Shown here in pieces: positions 30,702 through 39,337 of a stretch of 64,000 nt of DNA; the stretch's first letter is position 1; every line of letters begins with the position of its first letter. This stretch comes from Marivita lacus (GTDB lineage Bacteria > Pseudomonadota > Alphaproteobacteria > Rhodobacterales > Rhodobacteraceae), in assembly GCF_014637725.1 (NCBI RefSeq), contig NZ_BMFC01000001.1:312632-376631 (forward strand), written 5' to 3'. Position numbers and translations under genes: made by a program. The notes beneath the pieces are model-generated. The model ran no database searches. It worked only from the letters and a program-made list of their open reading frames with translations, and was not told where the DNA came from.

Positions 30702-31304
30702 ATGACCCTGCTGCGCGTCCGAGATTTCGAAATTCACCCCGGCTTTTTCACGCCCGATGCACAGGCCCGGCTTGTGGCGGATCTGCGCAGGATACTTGCG
30801 CAGGCGCCGCTGGTGCAGCCGGTCACGCCGCGGGGCACACCGATGTCGGTGCGGATGAGCGCGGCAGGCACCTATGGCTGGATCAGTGACCGCAAGGGGT
30901 ATCGCTATGAACCGGTGCATCCTTCCGGGGTTCCGTGGCCGGCGATTCCCGACACGCTTCTGGCAATGTGGCAGAGCCTTGTGCCCGACGCCCGAGCGCC
31001 AGAGTGCTGCCTCATCAACTGGTACGACGCATCGGCAAAGATGGGGATGCACCAGGACCGGGACGAGGCCGACCTGTCGCAACCCGTGGTGTCGGTATCC
31101 TTGGGCGACGAGGCGCTGTTCCGCATGGGCAACCAGACGCGCGGCGGCAAGACCGAGTCGGTCTGGCTGCGGTCGGGCGATGTGGTCGTGATGCAAGGCG
31201 CAGCGCGGACTGCCTATCACGGCATCGACCGGGTGCGTGCCGACACTTCGACACTCTTGCCCAAGGGCGGGCGGATCAATCTGACGCTGCGGGTCGTGAC
31301 CTGA
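30702..31304 (+). CDS. alkB: AlkB-type alpha-ketoglutarate-dependent DNA dealkylase
   Basis: Fe(II)/2-oxoglutarate dioxygenase that removes alkyl lesions such as 1-methyladenine and 3-methylcytosine by oxidation. The 200-aa product has the iron ligands H117 and D119 in MHQDRDEAD, H173 in AYHGIDR, and the 2-oxoglutarate-binding arginines in RINLTLR (R191, R197). NWYDASAKMG and the SVSLGDEALFRMG strand are typical of AlkB. ATG 30702 was chosen because the upstream in-frame ATG at 30669 adds a non-family stretch. Its stop codon directly abuts the stop of the convergent ABC permease gene, the two together reading TGATCA. Confidence 0.93.
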   Translation: MTLLRVRDFEIHPGFFTPDAQARLVADLRRILAQAPLVQPVTPRGTPMSVRMSAAGTYGWISDRKGYRYEPVHPSGVPWPAIPDTLLAMWQSLVPDARAPECCLINWYDASAKMGMHQDRDEADLSQPVVSVSLGDEALFRMGNQTRGGKTESVWLRSGDVVVMQGAARTAYHGIDRVRADTSTLLPKGGRINLTLRVVT

Positions 31305-32135
31305 TCAGCGGCGTGCCGACCACGATACCGACGCGTGCTTGCGGGTATAGAATTCTCCCATCAAACCGATCATCAGCAGAGTCAGCGTGAGATAGACCAC
31401 GTATTCCCAGTTCGAGTTGCGCGGCACGTAATTGATGAACGCAAAGCCGCGCGCCTGATCGATGGTATGAAAGAGCGGATTCCAGTCGAAAATGGAGACC
31501 ATGAAGGATGGCAGCGAATTTGCCACGAACATCTTTCCCGACGCGATCATGTTGGCCCGCTTGTAGATCGTCGAGAGCGTGTTGGTCACCCCCGGAAGCC
31601 AGGGTTTCAGAGCCAGAAAAACCATCCCCACCGCACCGCCGGAAACCCAGGACAGCAACAGCATGCCCATCACGGGCGCAGGATCGACAATTTCTTTCAG
31701 AACGTAAGGATTAAGCGCAACGTCGTAGACGAAGAGGATGAAGAACACCGACAGAATCTGGATATACAGGACCGAGAGCATGCTCGCTGCGATCGAGATA
31801 AAGGTGTTCATCGGCGCATGCTGCATCATCGCGCTGGAGGGGCCTTCGCTGCCAAGCACCGCGCCAACGGCCTTGTTGTGGGTCATGAACATGAAGATGC
31901 CGGTGAGAAGGAAGATCACGAAATCGCCGCGCAGGGCCAGCCCCTTGAGGCCCATGATCGAGAACATGACATAGAAGAACAGCACGAACATCAGCGATTG
32001 AAACACGCTGACCGCGATCGACATGAAGGCGTTGCCATGCGACTTGCGAATTTCGCGGACCGTGTTGTGGTAGATCAGTTCGAGGATGCTGACGGCCGAG
32101 GACGCCCGGTTCGTCGGTACCGTTTTCTGGAACAT
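31305..32135 (-). CDS. ABC-2 type polysaccharide export permease (KpsM/Wzm-like)
   Basis: The 276-aa product has six predicted membrane helices; strong stretches lie at about 45-65, 74-90, 110-140, 155-175 and 240-260. An N-terminal cytoplasmic amphipathic segment ending KSHGNAFMS and the spacing fit the permease of capsule or O-antigen ABC exporters, which also carry the interfacial YHNTVREIRKSHG-like start. The C-terminal IDQARGFAFINY-P segment matches KpsM-type proteins. These exporters need a separate ATPase (KpsT/Wzt), but none lies within 20 kb. It is convergent with alkB and divergent from the glycan cluster starting at 32262. Confidence 0.85.
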   Translation of the reverse strand: MFQKTVPTNRASSAVSILELIYHNTVREIRKSHGNAFMSIAVSVFQSLMFVLFFYVMFSIMGLKGLALRGDFVIFLLTGIFMFMTHNKAVGAVLGSEGPSSAMMQHAPMNTFISIAASMLSVLYIQILSVFFILFVYDVALNPYVLKEIVDPAPVMGMLLLSWVSGGAVGMVFLALKPWLPGVTNTLSTIYKRANMIASGKMFVANSLPSFMVSIFDWNPLFHTIDQARGFAFINYVPRNSNWEYVVYLTLTLLMIGLMGEFYTRKHASVSWSARR

Positions 32136-32261
32136 CTGTTGTCTGCCTCTGCCGCAGCCCGCGTTTTTCCGTCAATTGACCTGACTGTTGTTGCGGACAT
32201 TCGTTAAGCCAACAATAAGAGAGACGCGCATTTAAATCAATCGGACTGAGGGCGGACGCGG

Positions 32262-33059
32262 ATGGACCATGATCAATTGACAACAACGATGCGTCGGCTT
32301 GCGCTTGAGGCTGGCGACAGGATCATGGAGATCTACGAGGCGGATGATTTCGAGGTGCGCTCGAAAACCGACGAAAGCCCCGTCACGGCAGCAGACGAGG
32401 CGGCGGATGCGCTGATCTCGGCCGGGCTGCGCGCTGCGTTTCCGGACGTCACGCTGATCACCGAGGAGCAGGCCGACACCCATGCGCTGGAGGCGCGAGA
32501 TTTCCTGATTGTCGATCCGCTTGACGGCACCAAGGAGTTCATTCACCGGCGCGGTGACTTTACGGTCAACATCGCGCTGGTCGAGAACGGTGTGCCGACG
32601 CGCGGCGTGGTCTATGCGCCTGCGAAGAACCGGCTGTTCTATACGGACGCTTCGGGGCAAAGCGTTGAGGAAACCGGGGATTTCGACAAGGAAACACCAG
32701 GTCCCACGACGCCGATCCGCGTGTCCGAGCCGGACACCGCCGCGCTGATGGTTGTCGCGTCGAAATCGCACCGGGATCAGGCGACAGATGATTATATCAA
32801 CCGCTATCCCGTCAAGGACAGCAGGAGCGCGGGTTCGTCGCTCAAGTTCTGCCTTGTCGCCACCGGGGAGGCGGATTTCTATCCCCGTCTGGGCCGCACG
32901 ATGGAGTGGGATACGGCTGCCGGGCATGCCGTTCTGAACGGTGCCGGCGGGCAGGTGTTGCGGCTGGATGATCTGCAGACGCTGACCTATGGCAAGCCGG
33001 GATTTGCAAACCCGTTCTTCGTTGCAACGGCACCGGGCATTGACCTGACCCCTGTCTGA
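32262..33059 (+). CDS. cysQ: 3'(2'),5'-bisphosphate nucleotidase CysQ
   Basis: Hydrolyses PAP, the by-product of PAPS-dependent sulfotransferases, and can also act on PAPS. The 265-aa product has the metal motifs TEEQ (67-70), DPLDGTKEFI (85-94) and a C-terminal WDTAAGHAVL; the KEF and SLKFCLVATGEADFYPR signatures match CysQ rather than generic inositol phosphatases. It heads the row of glycosyltransferase genes and sits eight bases from the next. Since a sulfotransferase ends the same row, PAP removal is a natural job for it here. CysQ is also needed for sulfate assimilation elsewhere. Confidence 0.93.
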   Translation: MDHDQLTTTMRRLALEAGDRIMEIYEADDFEVRSKTDESPVTAADEAADALISAGLRAAFPDVTLITEEQADTHALEARDFLIVDPLDGTKEFIHRRGDFTVNIALVENGVPTRGVVYAPAKNRLFYTDASGQSVEETGDFDKETPGPTTPIRVSEPDTAALMVVASKSHRDQATDDYINRYPVKDSRSAGSSLKFCLVATGEADFYPRLGRTMEWDTAAGHAVLNGAGGQVLRLDDLQTLTYGKPGFANPFFVATAPGIDLTPV

Positions 33060-33067
33060 CCCGCAGC

Positions 33068-34309
33068 ATGACAGCTCTCGGGATCAGTGTCATCATCGTC
33101 AACCGCGACAGGCCGGATTGGTTGATGCGGTGCCTGCGGGCGGTGGCGCAGCTTGATTATCCCCAGTTCGAGACGATTGTGGTGGCCTGTCCTGCCGGGG
33201 AAAAGGTCGCGCGACAGGCTGGATGGGCGCGGGTGATCGCGTGTGATCGTGCCAATATCTCTGCCGCCCGCAACATGGGTGTCGCAACTGCGCAAGGCGA
33301 GGTGGTGGCGTTTCTGGACGACGATGCGGTGCCGGAGCCCTTGTGGCTGGCGCAGCTTGCTAGGGTCTTTGATGATCCAGAGATTGCCCAGGCAGGCGGT
33401 ACGACGCTTGGCCGAAACGGGATTTCGGTTCAACACGGGGCTGCGCGGGTCGATGCCACCGGGCAGAGCTATGCTGCAGATACCTCCACGACGCAGCCGG
33501 TTGTCGTGCCACCGGTTGGGGATCAGGTCCCACGGCTGCATGGAACGAACATGGCGCTGCGGCGGTCTTTGGTTCTGGAGCAGTCGGGATTTGACGAACG
33601 GTTCGCCTTTTACCTTGATGAAACCGATCTGACCTACCGGATCGCGCGGGCGGGCGGGAAGACGATGTTCGTGCCCAAGGCAGTCGTTCACCACGCCAGC
33701 GGCCCGAGCCGCTACCGCGACGCAGAGCGCACGCCGCGCCATGTGTTCGAGATTGCAGCCTCTGCCGCGGTGTTCCATGGCAAGCACTGCCCAGTGGCCG
33801 ACCGGGACACGGCGCGAGTGACGTTTCAAGCCGAACGGCGCAGGTGGATCCTGCGGCACATGCAGCGCGGAACGTTGACGCCGGACAGGGCCTGGGCCCT
33901 GATCCGTGAGTTGGCTTCAGGATATGCTGCGGGGTGTGAGCGGTTGCAGATTGTGGCTTCATCAGGACCTGTGCGCGAGGCCACGGGGATCGAGATCAAA
34001 CCGTTGGTTTGTCGGGATTATTACCTTGATGCATCATCAGACGCCAAGGCCATCAGGACCGAGGCCAAAGCGTTCGCAGATCAGGGCCACCGTGTGACCG
34101 TGTTCGAATACCGGCGAAACGCGCGGTATCATCGGGTGACATACACGCCGGATGGCTACTGGCTCCATACCGGCGGGATATTCGGTCGCGAGTCACGGGA
34201 AGAGCCAGTGTTCCGACTGAGCAGCCACGCCGAGAGAGTGCAGCAAACGCTGTCCCGACTGCAGGGGATCCGATCAAAAAATCCGCGCCTGACCGCTCAT
34301 GAGACATAA
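33068..34309 (+). CDS. GT2-family glycosyltransferase with C-terminal extension
   Basis: The 413-aa product begins with the GT-A fold: SVIIVNRDRP (7-16), the ISAARNMGVATAQGEVVAF helix-strand, and the metal/nucleotide motif LDDD (83-86). A second acidic element, FAFYLDETDLTYRIARAGG, is the acceptor/catalytic motif. Residues beyond about 290 form an extra region of unknown role containing VTVFEYRRNARYHRVTYTPDGYW. Donor and acceptor sugars are not predictable. It lies eight bases after cysQ, and a 107-base gap with a new ribosome site separates it from galU. Confidence 0.88.
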   Translation: MTALGISVIIVNRDRPDWLMRCLRAVAQLDYPQFETIVVACPAGEKVARQAGWARVIACDRANISAARNMGVATAQGEVVAFLDDDAVPEPLWLAQLARVFDDPEIAQAGGTTLGRNGISVQHGAARVDATGQSYAADTSTTQPVVVPPVGDQVPRLHGTNMALRRSLVLEQSGFDERFAFYLDETDLTYRIARAGGKTMFVPKAVVHHASGPSRYRDAERTPRHVFEIAASAAVFHGKHCPVADRDTARVTFQAERRRWILRHMQRGTLTPDRAWALIRELASGYAAGCERLQIVASSGPVREATGIEIKPLVCRDYYLDASSDAKAIRTEAKAFADQGHRVTVFEYRRNARYHRVTYTPDGYWLHTGGIFGRESREEPVFRLSSHAERVQQTLSRLQGIRSKNPRLTAHET

Positions 34310-34416
34310 ATTCGACAAAACTCCTTATTATTTGGCTTGTGAAGCCGTACACTTAGGTGTGTGTCCGTGACGTAATCATCGCCGCGCAGTAAGACGCGAC
34401 AAGGAGGAGCAGCCCG

Positions 34417-35307
34417 ATGCGAAGAAAAGTAACCAAAGCGGTTTTCCCGGTAGCAGGGCTTGGAACGCGCTTTCTGCCTGCCACGAAATCTGTCCCCAAG
34501 GAGATCATGACTCTGGTCGATCGCCCCTTGGTGCAATACGCCATCGACGAGGCGCGCGCGGCGGGGATCAAGGAATTCATCTTCATCACCTCGCGCGGAA
34601 AAAGCGCGCTTGAGGATTATTTCGACGAGTCTCCCATTCTCGAGCGTGAGCTGCGCAAGAAGGGAAAGCTTGAGGCTCTGGAAGACCTGAAATCCACCAA
34701 CATGGAAAGCGGCGCGATTGCCTACATGCGGCAACACAAGGCGTTGGGTCTGGGCCACGCGGTCTGGTGCGCGCGGCGTCTGATCGGGGATGAGCCCTTC
34801 GCGGTGATGCTGCCCGACGACGTGATCTCGGCAGAAAAGCCCTGCCTCCAGCAGATGATCGAAGCCTACGAGGAAACCGGCGGCAACATGGTTGCGGCGA
34901 TGGAAGTGCCCCGTGACAAGACCTCGAACTACGGTATCCTCGACGTTAAAGAGGACATGGGGTCGATGGTGTCGGTCAAGGGCATGGTCGAGAAACCGTC
35001 GGTGGAAGATGCCCCGTCGAACCTTGCCGTGATCGGGCGCTATATCCTGCATCCGCAGGTTCTCAAGAACCTCAACAAGGTGAAGACCGGTGCGGGTGGC
35101 GAGATCCAGTTGACGGATGCCATTGCGCAGGAAATCGAGGGTACGGGAGTCTATGGCTACCGGTTCCGCGGTCAGCGTTTCGATTGCGGATCAAAGGCCG
35201 GGTTCCTGCAGGCAACGGTCGCCTTCGGGCTGGCGCGTGACGATCTCAAGGACGATCTGCGCAAGTTCCTGCACTCCGTCATGCAGATCGACAACGCAGC
35301 CGAGTGA
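34417..35307 (+). CDS. galU: UTP-glucose-1-phosphate uridylyltransferase
   Basis: Makes UDP-glucose, the donor for glucan and many exopolysaccharide reactions. The 296-aa protein matches the bacterial GalU family and shows the nucleotide loop AVFPVAGLGTRFLPATKS (8-25), KEIMTLVDRPLVQYAIDEA, the LGLGHAVWCAR sugar loop, and FAVMLPDDVI. AAGGAGGAG lies just before the ATG. The 107-base gap upstream is relatively AT-rich and may hold a promoter, although I could not settle one. Its place between a GT2 and a GT4 gene supports dedicated precursor supply. Confidence 0.96.
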   Translation: MRRKVTKAVFPVAGLGTRFLPATKSVPKEIMTLVDRPLVQYAIDEARAAGIKEFIFITSRGKSALEDYFDESPILERELRKKGKLEALEDLKSTNMESGAIAYMRQHKALGLGHAVWCARRLIGDEPFAVMLPDDVISAEKPCLQQMIEAYEETGGNMVAAMEVPRDKTSNYGILDVKEDMGSMVSVKGMVEKPSVEDAPSNLAVIGRYILHPQVLKNLNKVKTGAGGEIQLTDAIAQEIEGTGVYGYRFRGQRFDCGSKAGFLQATVAFGLARDDLKDDLRKFLHSVMQIDNAAE

Positions 35308-35359
35308 TCCATGTTGAGCCGCGACAGGTTGGGGCAACACAGCTTGTGGCGACAGCGCA

Positions 35360-36577
35360 TTGCAGACCATTGCACCTAGCCCCGCCGGGGCCCACCTTCT
35401 GGATGTCACCCGTACGGTTCGGCGCGCGGGGATGCGTCCGACCGGCATCGACCGGATCGAACGCGCCTATATCGACCAGCTGATCGACGATCCCGAGCCG
35501 CTGTTCGGGCTGGTGCGCACCAGGCTGGGGTTCCTGCTTCTGGACAAACACGGCTGTGCCCGGCTTTTGACCCATTGCGATGAACCTGTCTGGACGCAGT
35601 CGGACCTGATGTCCTGGGTGTCGCGGACCAAGGACGCTGCCCGCGCCAGAACCGAAAGCGGGCTGCGCAAGATCGCGCTCGACCGGGCTCTCCCGTCAGG
35701 GCTGACGCGGATGCTGAGGCGGCATCTGCCCCCCGGCACGGTGTATCTGAATGTCGGGCAGAGCCATTTCAACGACCGCGTGGTGCAGGCTTTGCGGGGC
35801 TGTGACGGGTTGCGGATCGGGGTCTATCTGCACGATACGATTCCGCTGGACTGGCCAGAGTTCCAGACGCCGAAAGCGCGGAAGGCGTTCAGCGCGTTCT
35901 TTGCCAAGGTGGATCGCCATGCCGATTTTGTCTTGTGCAATTCGCAGGACACCAGATCGCATGTTTTGTCGCGTGCGCAACACCTCGATCCCGAAAGGGT
36001 TCACGTTCTCCTGCCGGGACTACCGGATATCCGCTTGGGCGCCCCGCCCGAGGGGCCCTGGACCGGCAAGCCCTACTTTTTGGCCATCGGCACAATCGAG
36101 CCGCGCAAGAACATCGGTTTCCTGCTCGATCTCTGGGAGGATTTCACCGGCGACGACGACCCGCATCTGATCCTGTGCGGGCGCAGGGGTTGGATGAACG
36201 AGGACGTGTTCGCACGGCTGGACCAACGCCCGGCGCATGTGCACGAGCTTGCCGCGCTGGACGACGAAGCGATGTGGGGATTGCTCAGGGACAGCAACGG
36301 ATTGCTGTTTCCCAGCCGCGCCGAAGGGTTCGGATATCCGGCTCTTGAAGCTGCGCTGCTGGATGTGCCGCTGATTTGCAACCCTTTGCCGGTATTCGAG
36401 GAAGTGTTGGGGCGCATCCCTATTTACGCAACCGAATCAGATCGCTACGCTTGGCGCAAGGAAATCGAAGAACTGGCGCAAAGACGTCGGGGTCGAAGCG
36501 GTGAACAGAACGGGACGATGTCTTTAGAGACCCTGACTTGGCAGGCTCATTTCAATCAACTATTTACCGTTTTTTGA
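35360..36577 (+). CDS. GT4-family glycosyltransferase
   Basis: The 405-aa product contains an early region LLDVTRTVRRAGMRPTGIDR (13-32) shared with a subfamily of proteobacterial GT4 enzymes, then the GT-B C-terminal domain with FLAIGTIEPRKNIGFLL, LILCGRRGW and the donor-binding PSRAEGFGYPALEA motif, in which the two Glu residues bind the sugar nucleotide. The start is TTG at 35360; upstream the frame closes at 35295-35297, and the next ATG (35432) would cut away the LLDVTR signature. The ribosome site is weak. Retaining transferase using a nucleotide sugar; specificity unknown. Confidence 0.87.
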   Translation: MQTIAPSPAGAHLLDVTRTVRRAGMRPTGIDRIERAYIDQLIDDPEPLFGLVRTRLGFLLLDKHGCARLLTHCDEPVWTQSDLMSWVSRTKDAARARTESGLRKIALDRALPSGLTRMLRRHLPPGTVYLNVGQSHFNDRVVQALRGCDGLRIGVYLHDTIPLDWPEFQTPKARKAFSAFFAKVDRHADFVLCNSQDTRSHVLSRAQHLDPERVHVLLPGLPDIRLGAPPEGPWTGKPYFLAIGTIEPRKNIGFLLDLWEDFTGDDDPHLILCGRRGWMNEDVFARLDQRPAHVHELAALDDEAMWGLLRDSNGLLFPSRAEGFGYPALEAALLDVPLICNPLPVFEEVLGRIPIYATESDRYAWRKEIEELAQRRRGRSGEQNGTMSLETLTWQAHFNQLFTVF

Positions 36578-36620
36578 TACTTGCGCGTGGGTTGCGACCA
36601 CAAATACAGGCAGCTGACTC

Positions 36621-37631
36621 TTGGGAGTGGTGCAAAGATACGGTTTGAGGCTCCAGCGCAAACGCTGGAGATTTCGCGCGTTCAGGAAACGCCGCGAACT
36701 GAAACCTGTGTCCAATCGCACCGATCTGATCCGCAAGTCGGACATATTGCTGTTCAGCACCGTGCGGAACGAAGGCATCCGCCTGCCGTATTTCCTCAAA
36801 TACTACCGCGAAATGGGCATTTCCCATTTCTTTTTCGTAGATAACGACAGCACTGATGGCACTGCCGAGATGCTGGCGCAACAGCCTGACGTGTCTGTCT
36901 GGCATTCCCGCAAGAGCTACAAGCGGTCCCGGTTCGGTATGGACTGGATGAACTGGCTGCTGCGGCGGTACGGGCATGACCACTGGTGCCTGACCGTGGA
37001 CCCGGACGAATTCTTTGTCTACCCGTTCTGCGACTCGCGCCCCTTGCCCGCCCTGACGGATTGGCTTGATGCATCGTCGATCCGGTCGTTCAGCGCGATG
37101 CTGCTGGACATGTATCCCAAAGGCCGGATCGACGCGGTGCCCTATCAGGTCGGTCAGAATCCTCTGGACATCGCATCCTGGTTCGACTCCGGGAATTACA
37201 CGTTCAAGCGGAACCACCAACTGGGCAATCTGTGGATTCAGGGCGGACCACGGGCGCGCGTGTTCTTTGCCGACCGCCCCGAGGCAGCGCCTGCGCTGAA
37301 CAAGATCCCGCTGGTGAAATGGCATCACCGCTATGCCTATGCCAGTTCGACACACATGCTTTTGCCGCGCGGCCTGAACAAGGTCTATGACGAATGGGGG
37401 GGCGAAAAGGCGTCGGGCGCTCTGCTGCACACCAAGTTCATCAGCACCTTCAACGAAAAGGCGATGGAAGAACTCAAGCGCCGAGAACATTACGCGGGCA
37501 GTCTTGAATACGTGGCCTATGCCAACGCGCTGCAGGACAATCCGGAACTGTGGTGCAAATGGTCTGAAAAATACATCAACTGGCGGCAGCTCGAGATCCT
37601 TGGCCTGATGTCGATGGGCAACTGGGCGTGA
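36621..37631 (+). CDS. GT2/GT92-like glycosyltransferase
   Basis: The 336-aa product has a basic N-terminus, then KSDILLFSTVRNEGIRLPYF (39-58), the typical opening of glycosyltransferases that act on a chain from nucleotide sugars; FFFVDNDSTDGT (70-81) provides the first acidic motif and WCLTVDPDEFFVYP the second. The remainder has VKWHHRYAYASSTHML with a possible catalytic His. Start codon is uncertain: TTG 36621, GTG 36627 and GTG 36630 are all in frame and none has a strong ribosome site. The gene overlaps the next by four bases (GTGA), so translation is coupled to the branching enzyme. Confidence 0.85.
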   Translation: MGVVQRYGLRLQRKRWRFRAFRKRRELKPVSNRTDLIRKSDILLFSTVRNEGIRLPYFLKYYREMGISHFFFVDNDSTDGTAEMLAQQPDVSVWHSRKSYKRSRFGMDWMNWLLRRYGHDHWCLTVDPDEFFVYPFCDSRPLPALTDWLDASSIRSFSAMLLDMYPKGRIDAVPYQVGQNPLDIASWFDSGNYTFKRNHQLGNLWIQGGPRARVFFADRPEAAPALNKIPLVKWHHRYAYASSTHMLLPRGLNKVYDEWGGEKASGALLHTKFISTFNEKAMEELKRREHYAGSLEYVAYANALQDNPELWCKWSEKYINWRQLEILGLMSMGNWA

Positions 37632-39334
37632 GCATCGGGATCATCATGCTGGCGCACACCGCGCTGCACCGGGCCGAGCAGGTCGCGCGTCACTGGACCA
37701 AGGCGGGCTGTCCGGTGGTGATCCATGTCGATCAGGTGGTGTCTGCCAAGCGCTACAGGATTTTCACAGACCGGCTGAGCGATGATCCGATGATCCGCTT
37801 TTCCCGCAGACATCGCTGTGACTGGGGCACCTGGGGGCTGGTCGCCGCCAGCCAGGACGCGAGCGAATTGATGCTGGCCGAGTTCGAAGAGGTGAGCCAT
37901 GTCTACCTGACCTCGGGTGCGTGCCTGCCGTTGCGCCCGGTTCAGGAACTGATCGACTACCTCAAGGCACGCCCCCGCACCGATCACATCGAAAGCGCGA
38001 CAACGGCGGATGTGCCCTGGACCGTGGGCGGGCTGGATGAAGAGCGGTTCACCATGCGGTTCCCGTTCTCGTGGCGGCGCAACCGGTATCTGTTTGACCG
38101 CTTTGTCGAATTGCAGCGCAGGGTCGGCTACAGGCGCAAGATCCCCGATGGGCTGACACCGCACATGGGCAGCCAGTGGTGGTGCCTCACGCGGCAGACA
38201 CTGGCCTCGATCCTCGAAGACCCGAAGCGCAAGGTGTATGATCGGTATTTCCGCCATGTCTGGATTCCCGATGAAAGCTATTTCCAGACATTGGCGCGGC
38301 TCTATTCCACCAATATCGTCAGCCGGTCGCTGACCCTGTCGAAGTTCGATTTTCAGGGCAAGCCGCACATCTTTTACGACGATCACCTGCAATTGCTGCG
38401 CCGCTCGGACTGTTTCGTGGCGCGCAAGATCTGGCAGAATGCGGACCGGCTGTACGAGACCTTCCTGTGCCCGAAGCCCGGTGAACTGAACCTGCAGGAA
38501 CCAAACCCCGGCAAGATCGACCGCATCTTTGCCAAGGCGGTGGATCGGCGGACGCGCGGGCGGCCGGGGCTTTACATGCAAAGCCGCTTTCCCAACGAGG
38601 ATTGGGAAAACGGTGTGACAGCGGCCAAGTATTCGGTGTTCCAGGGGTTCACCGAGCTTTTCACCGATTTTGAGCCGTGGCTGGCTCAGGTCACAGGCGC
38701 GCGGGTGCATGGGCACCTGTTTGCCCCTGACCGGGCGCATTTCGCGGACGGTCAGACCGTGATGAACGGCGCGCTGTCGGACAATGCGACCTTGCGCGAT
38801 TACGATACCAAGATGTTCCTGACCAACCTGCTGTGGAACACGCGCGGTGAACGTCAGTGTTTTCAGCTTGGGCCGCACAGCACGTCGCACGTGGTCTGGG
38901 ACATTGCCAAGGACCCCAACGCGCAGGTGTCGGTCATCAGCGGTGCCTGGGCGATCCCGCTGTTTCAGTCGAACCGCAGCTTTGCAGAATTGCGGCGCGA
39001 GGCGGCAAAATTGCAAAAGATCGAAACCGATATGCTTGACGCGTTGCGGTCGCCCTATTCCAAGTGCCGCAGGCGGATCTGGACGATGGCGGAATTCATC
39101 GAAAGCCCGATGGAAGCGATTCAGGTGATCGTCGACGAAATCGGATCGCAGCCCAACCGCCTCTTGACCCAGGCGCCCAAGATGGTCGATCTGAGCGGCT
39201 TTGGCCAATTTCTGCAGAATCTCAAGAACCAGGGGATGCATCCCTATCTCATGGGCGATTTCCCGGCGGATCCGATTGCCCTCGGACCCGTCCGCGATGC
39301 GCCGCGCCCCCGGCCCTATCTTGTCAAGAAGTGA
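37628..39334 (+). CDS. GT14 (core-2/I-branching type) glycosyltransferase with DUF5927-like C-terminal domain
   Basis: The 568-aa product begins IGIIMLAHTALHRAEQVARH, the start of the Branch (GT14) domain, with HVDQ, CDWGTWGLV and YLTSGACLPLR motifs (about 34-105), then GSQWWCLTRQT and WIPDESYFQTL (about 179-222), which match eukaryotic-type beta-1,6-GlcNAc branching and xylosyltransferase enzymes. Residues about 290-568 form a separate region that I associate with the roseobacter DUF5927 family; its role is unknown. The GTG start overlaps the previous stop. Inferred job: adding a beta-linked branch sugar to the glycan made by this cluster. A paralogue with shared motifs is at 56839-58416. 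Confidence 0.85.
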   Translation: MSIGIIMLAHTALHRAEQVARHWTKAGCPVVIHVDQVVSAKRYRIFTDRLSDDPMIRFSRRHRCDWGTWGLVAASQDASELMLAEFEEVSHVYLTSGACLPLRPVQELIDYLKARPRTDHIESATTADVPWTVGGLDEERFTMRFPFSWRRNRYLFDRFVELQRRVGYRRKIPDGLTPHMGSQWWCLTRQTLASILEDPKRKVYDRYFRHVWIPDESYFQTLARLYSTNIVSRSLTLSKFDFQGKPHIFYDDHLQLLRRSDCFVARKIWQNADRLYETFLCPKPGELNLQEPNPGKIDRIFAKAVDRRTRGRPGLYMQSRFPNEDWENGVTAAKYSVFQGFTELFTDFEPWLAQVTGARVHGHLFAPDRAHFADGQTVMNGALSDNATLRDYDTKMFLTNLLWNTRGERQCFQLGPHSTSHVVWDIAKDPNAQVSVISGAWAIPLFQSNRSFAELRREAAKLQKIETDMLDALRSPYSKCRRRIWTMAEFIESPMEAIQVIVDEIGSQPNRLLTQAPKMVDLSGFGQFLQNLKNQGMHPYLMGDFPADPIALGPVRDAPRPRPYLVKK

Positions 39335-39337
39335 CGC

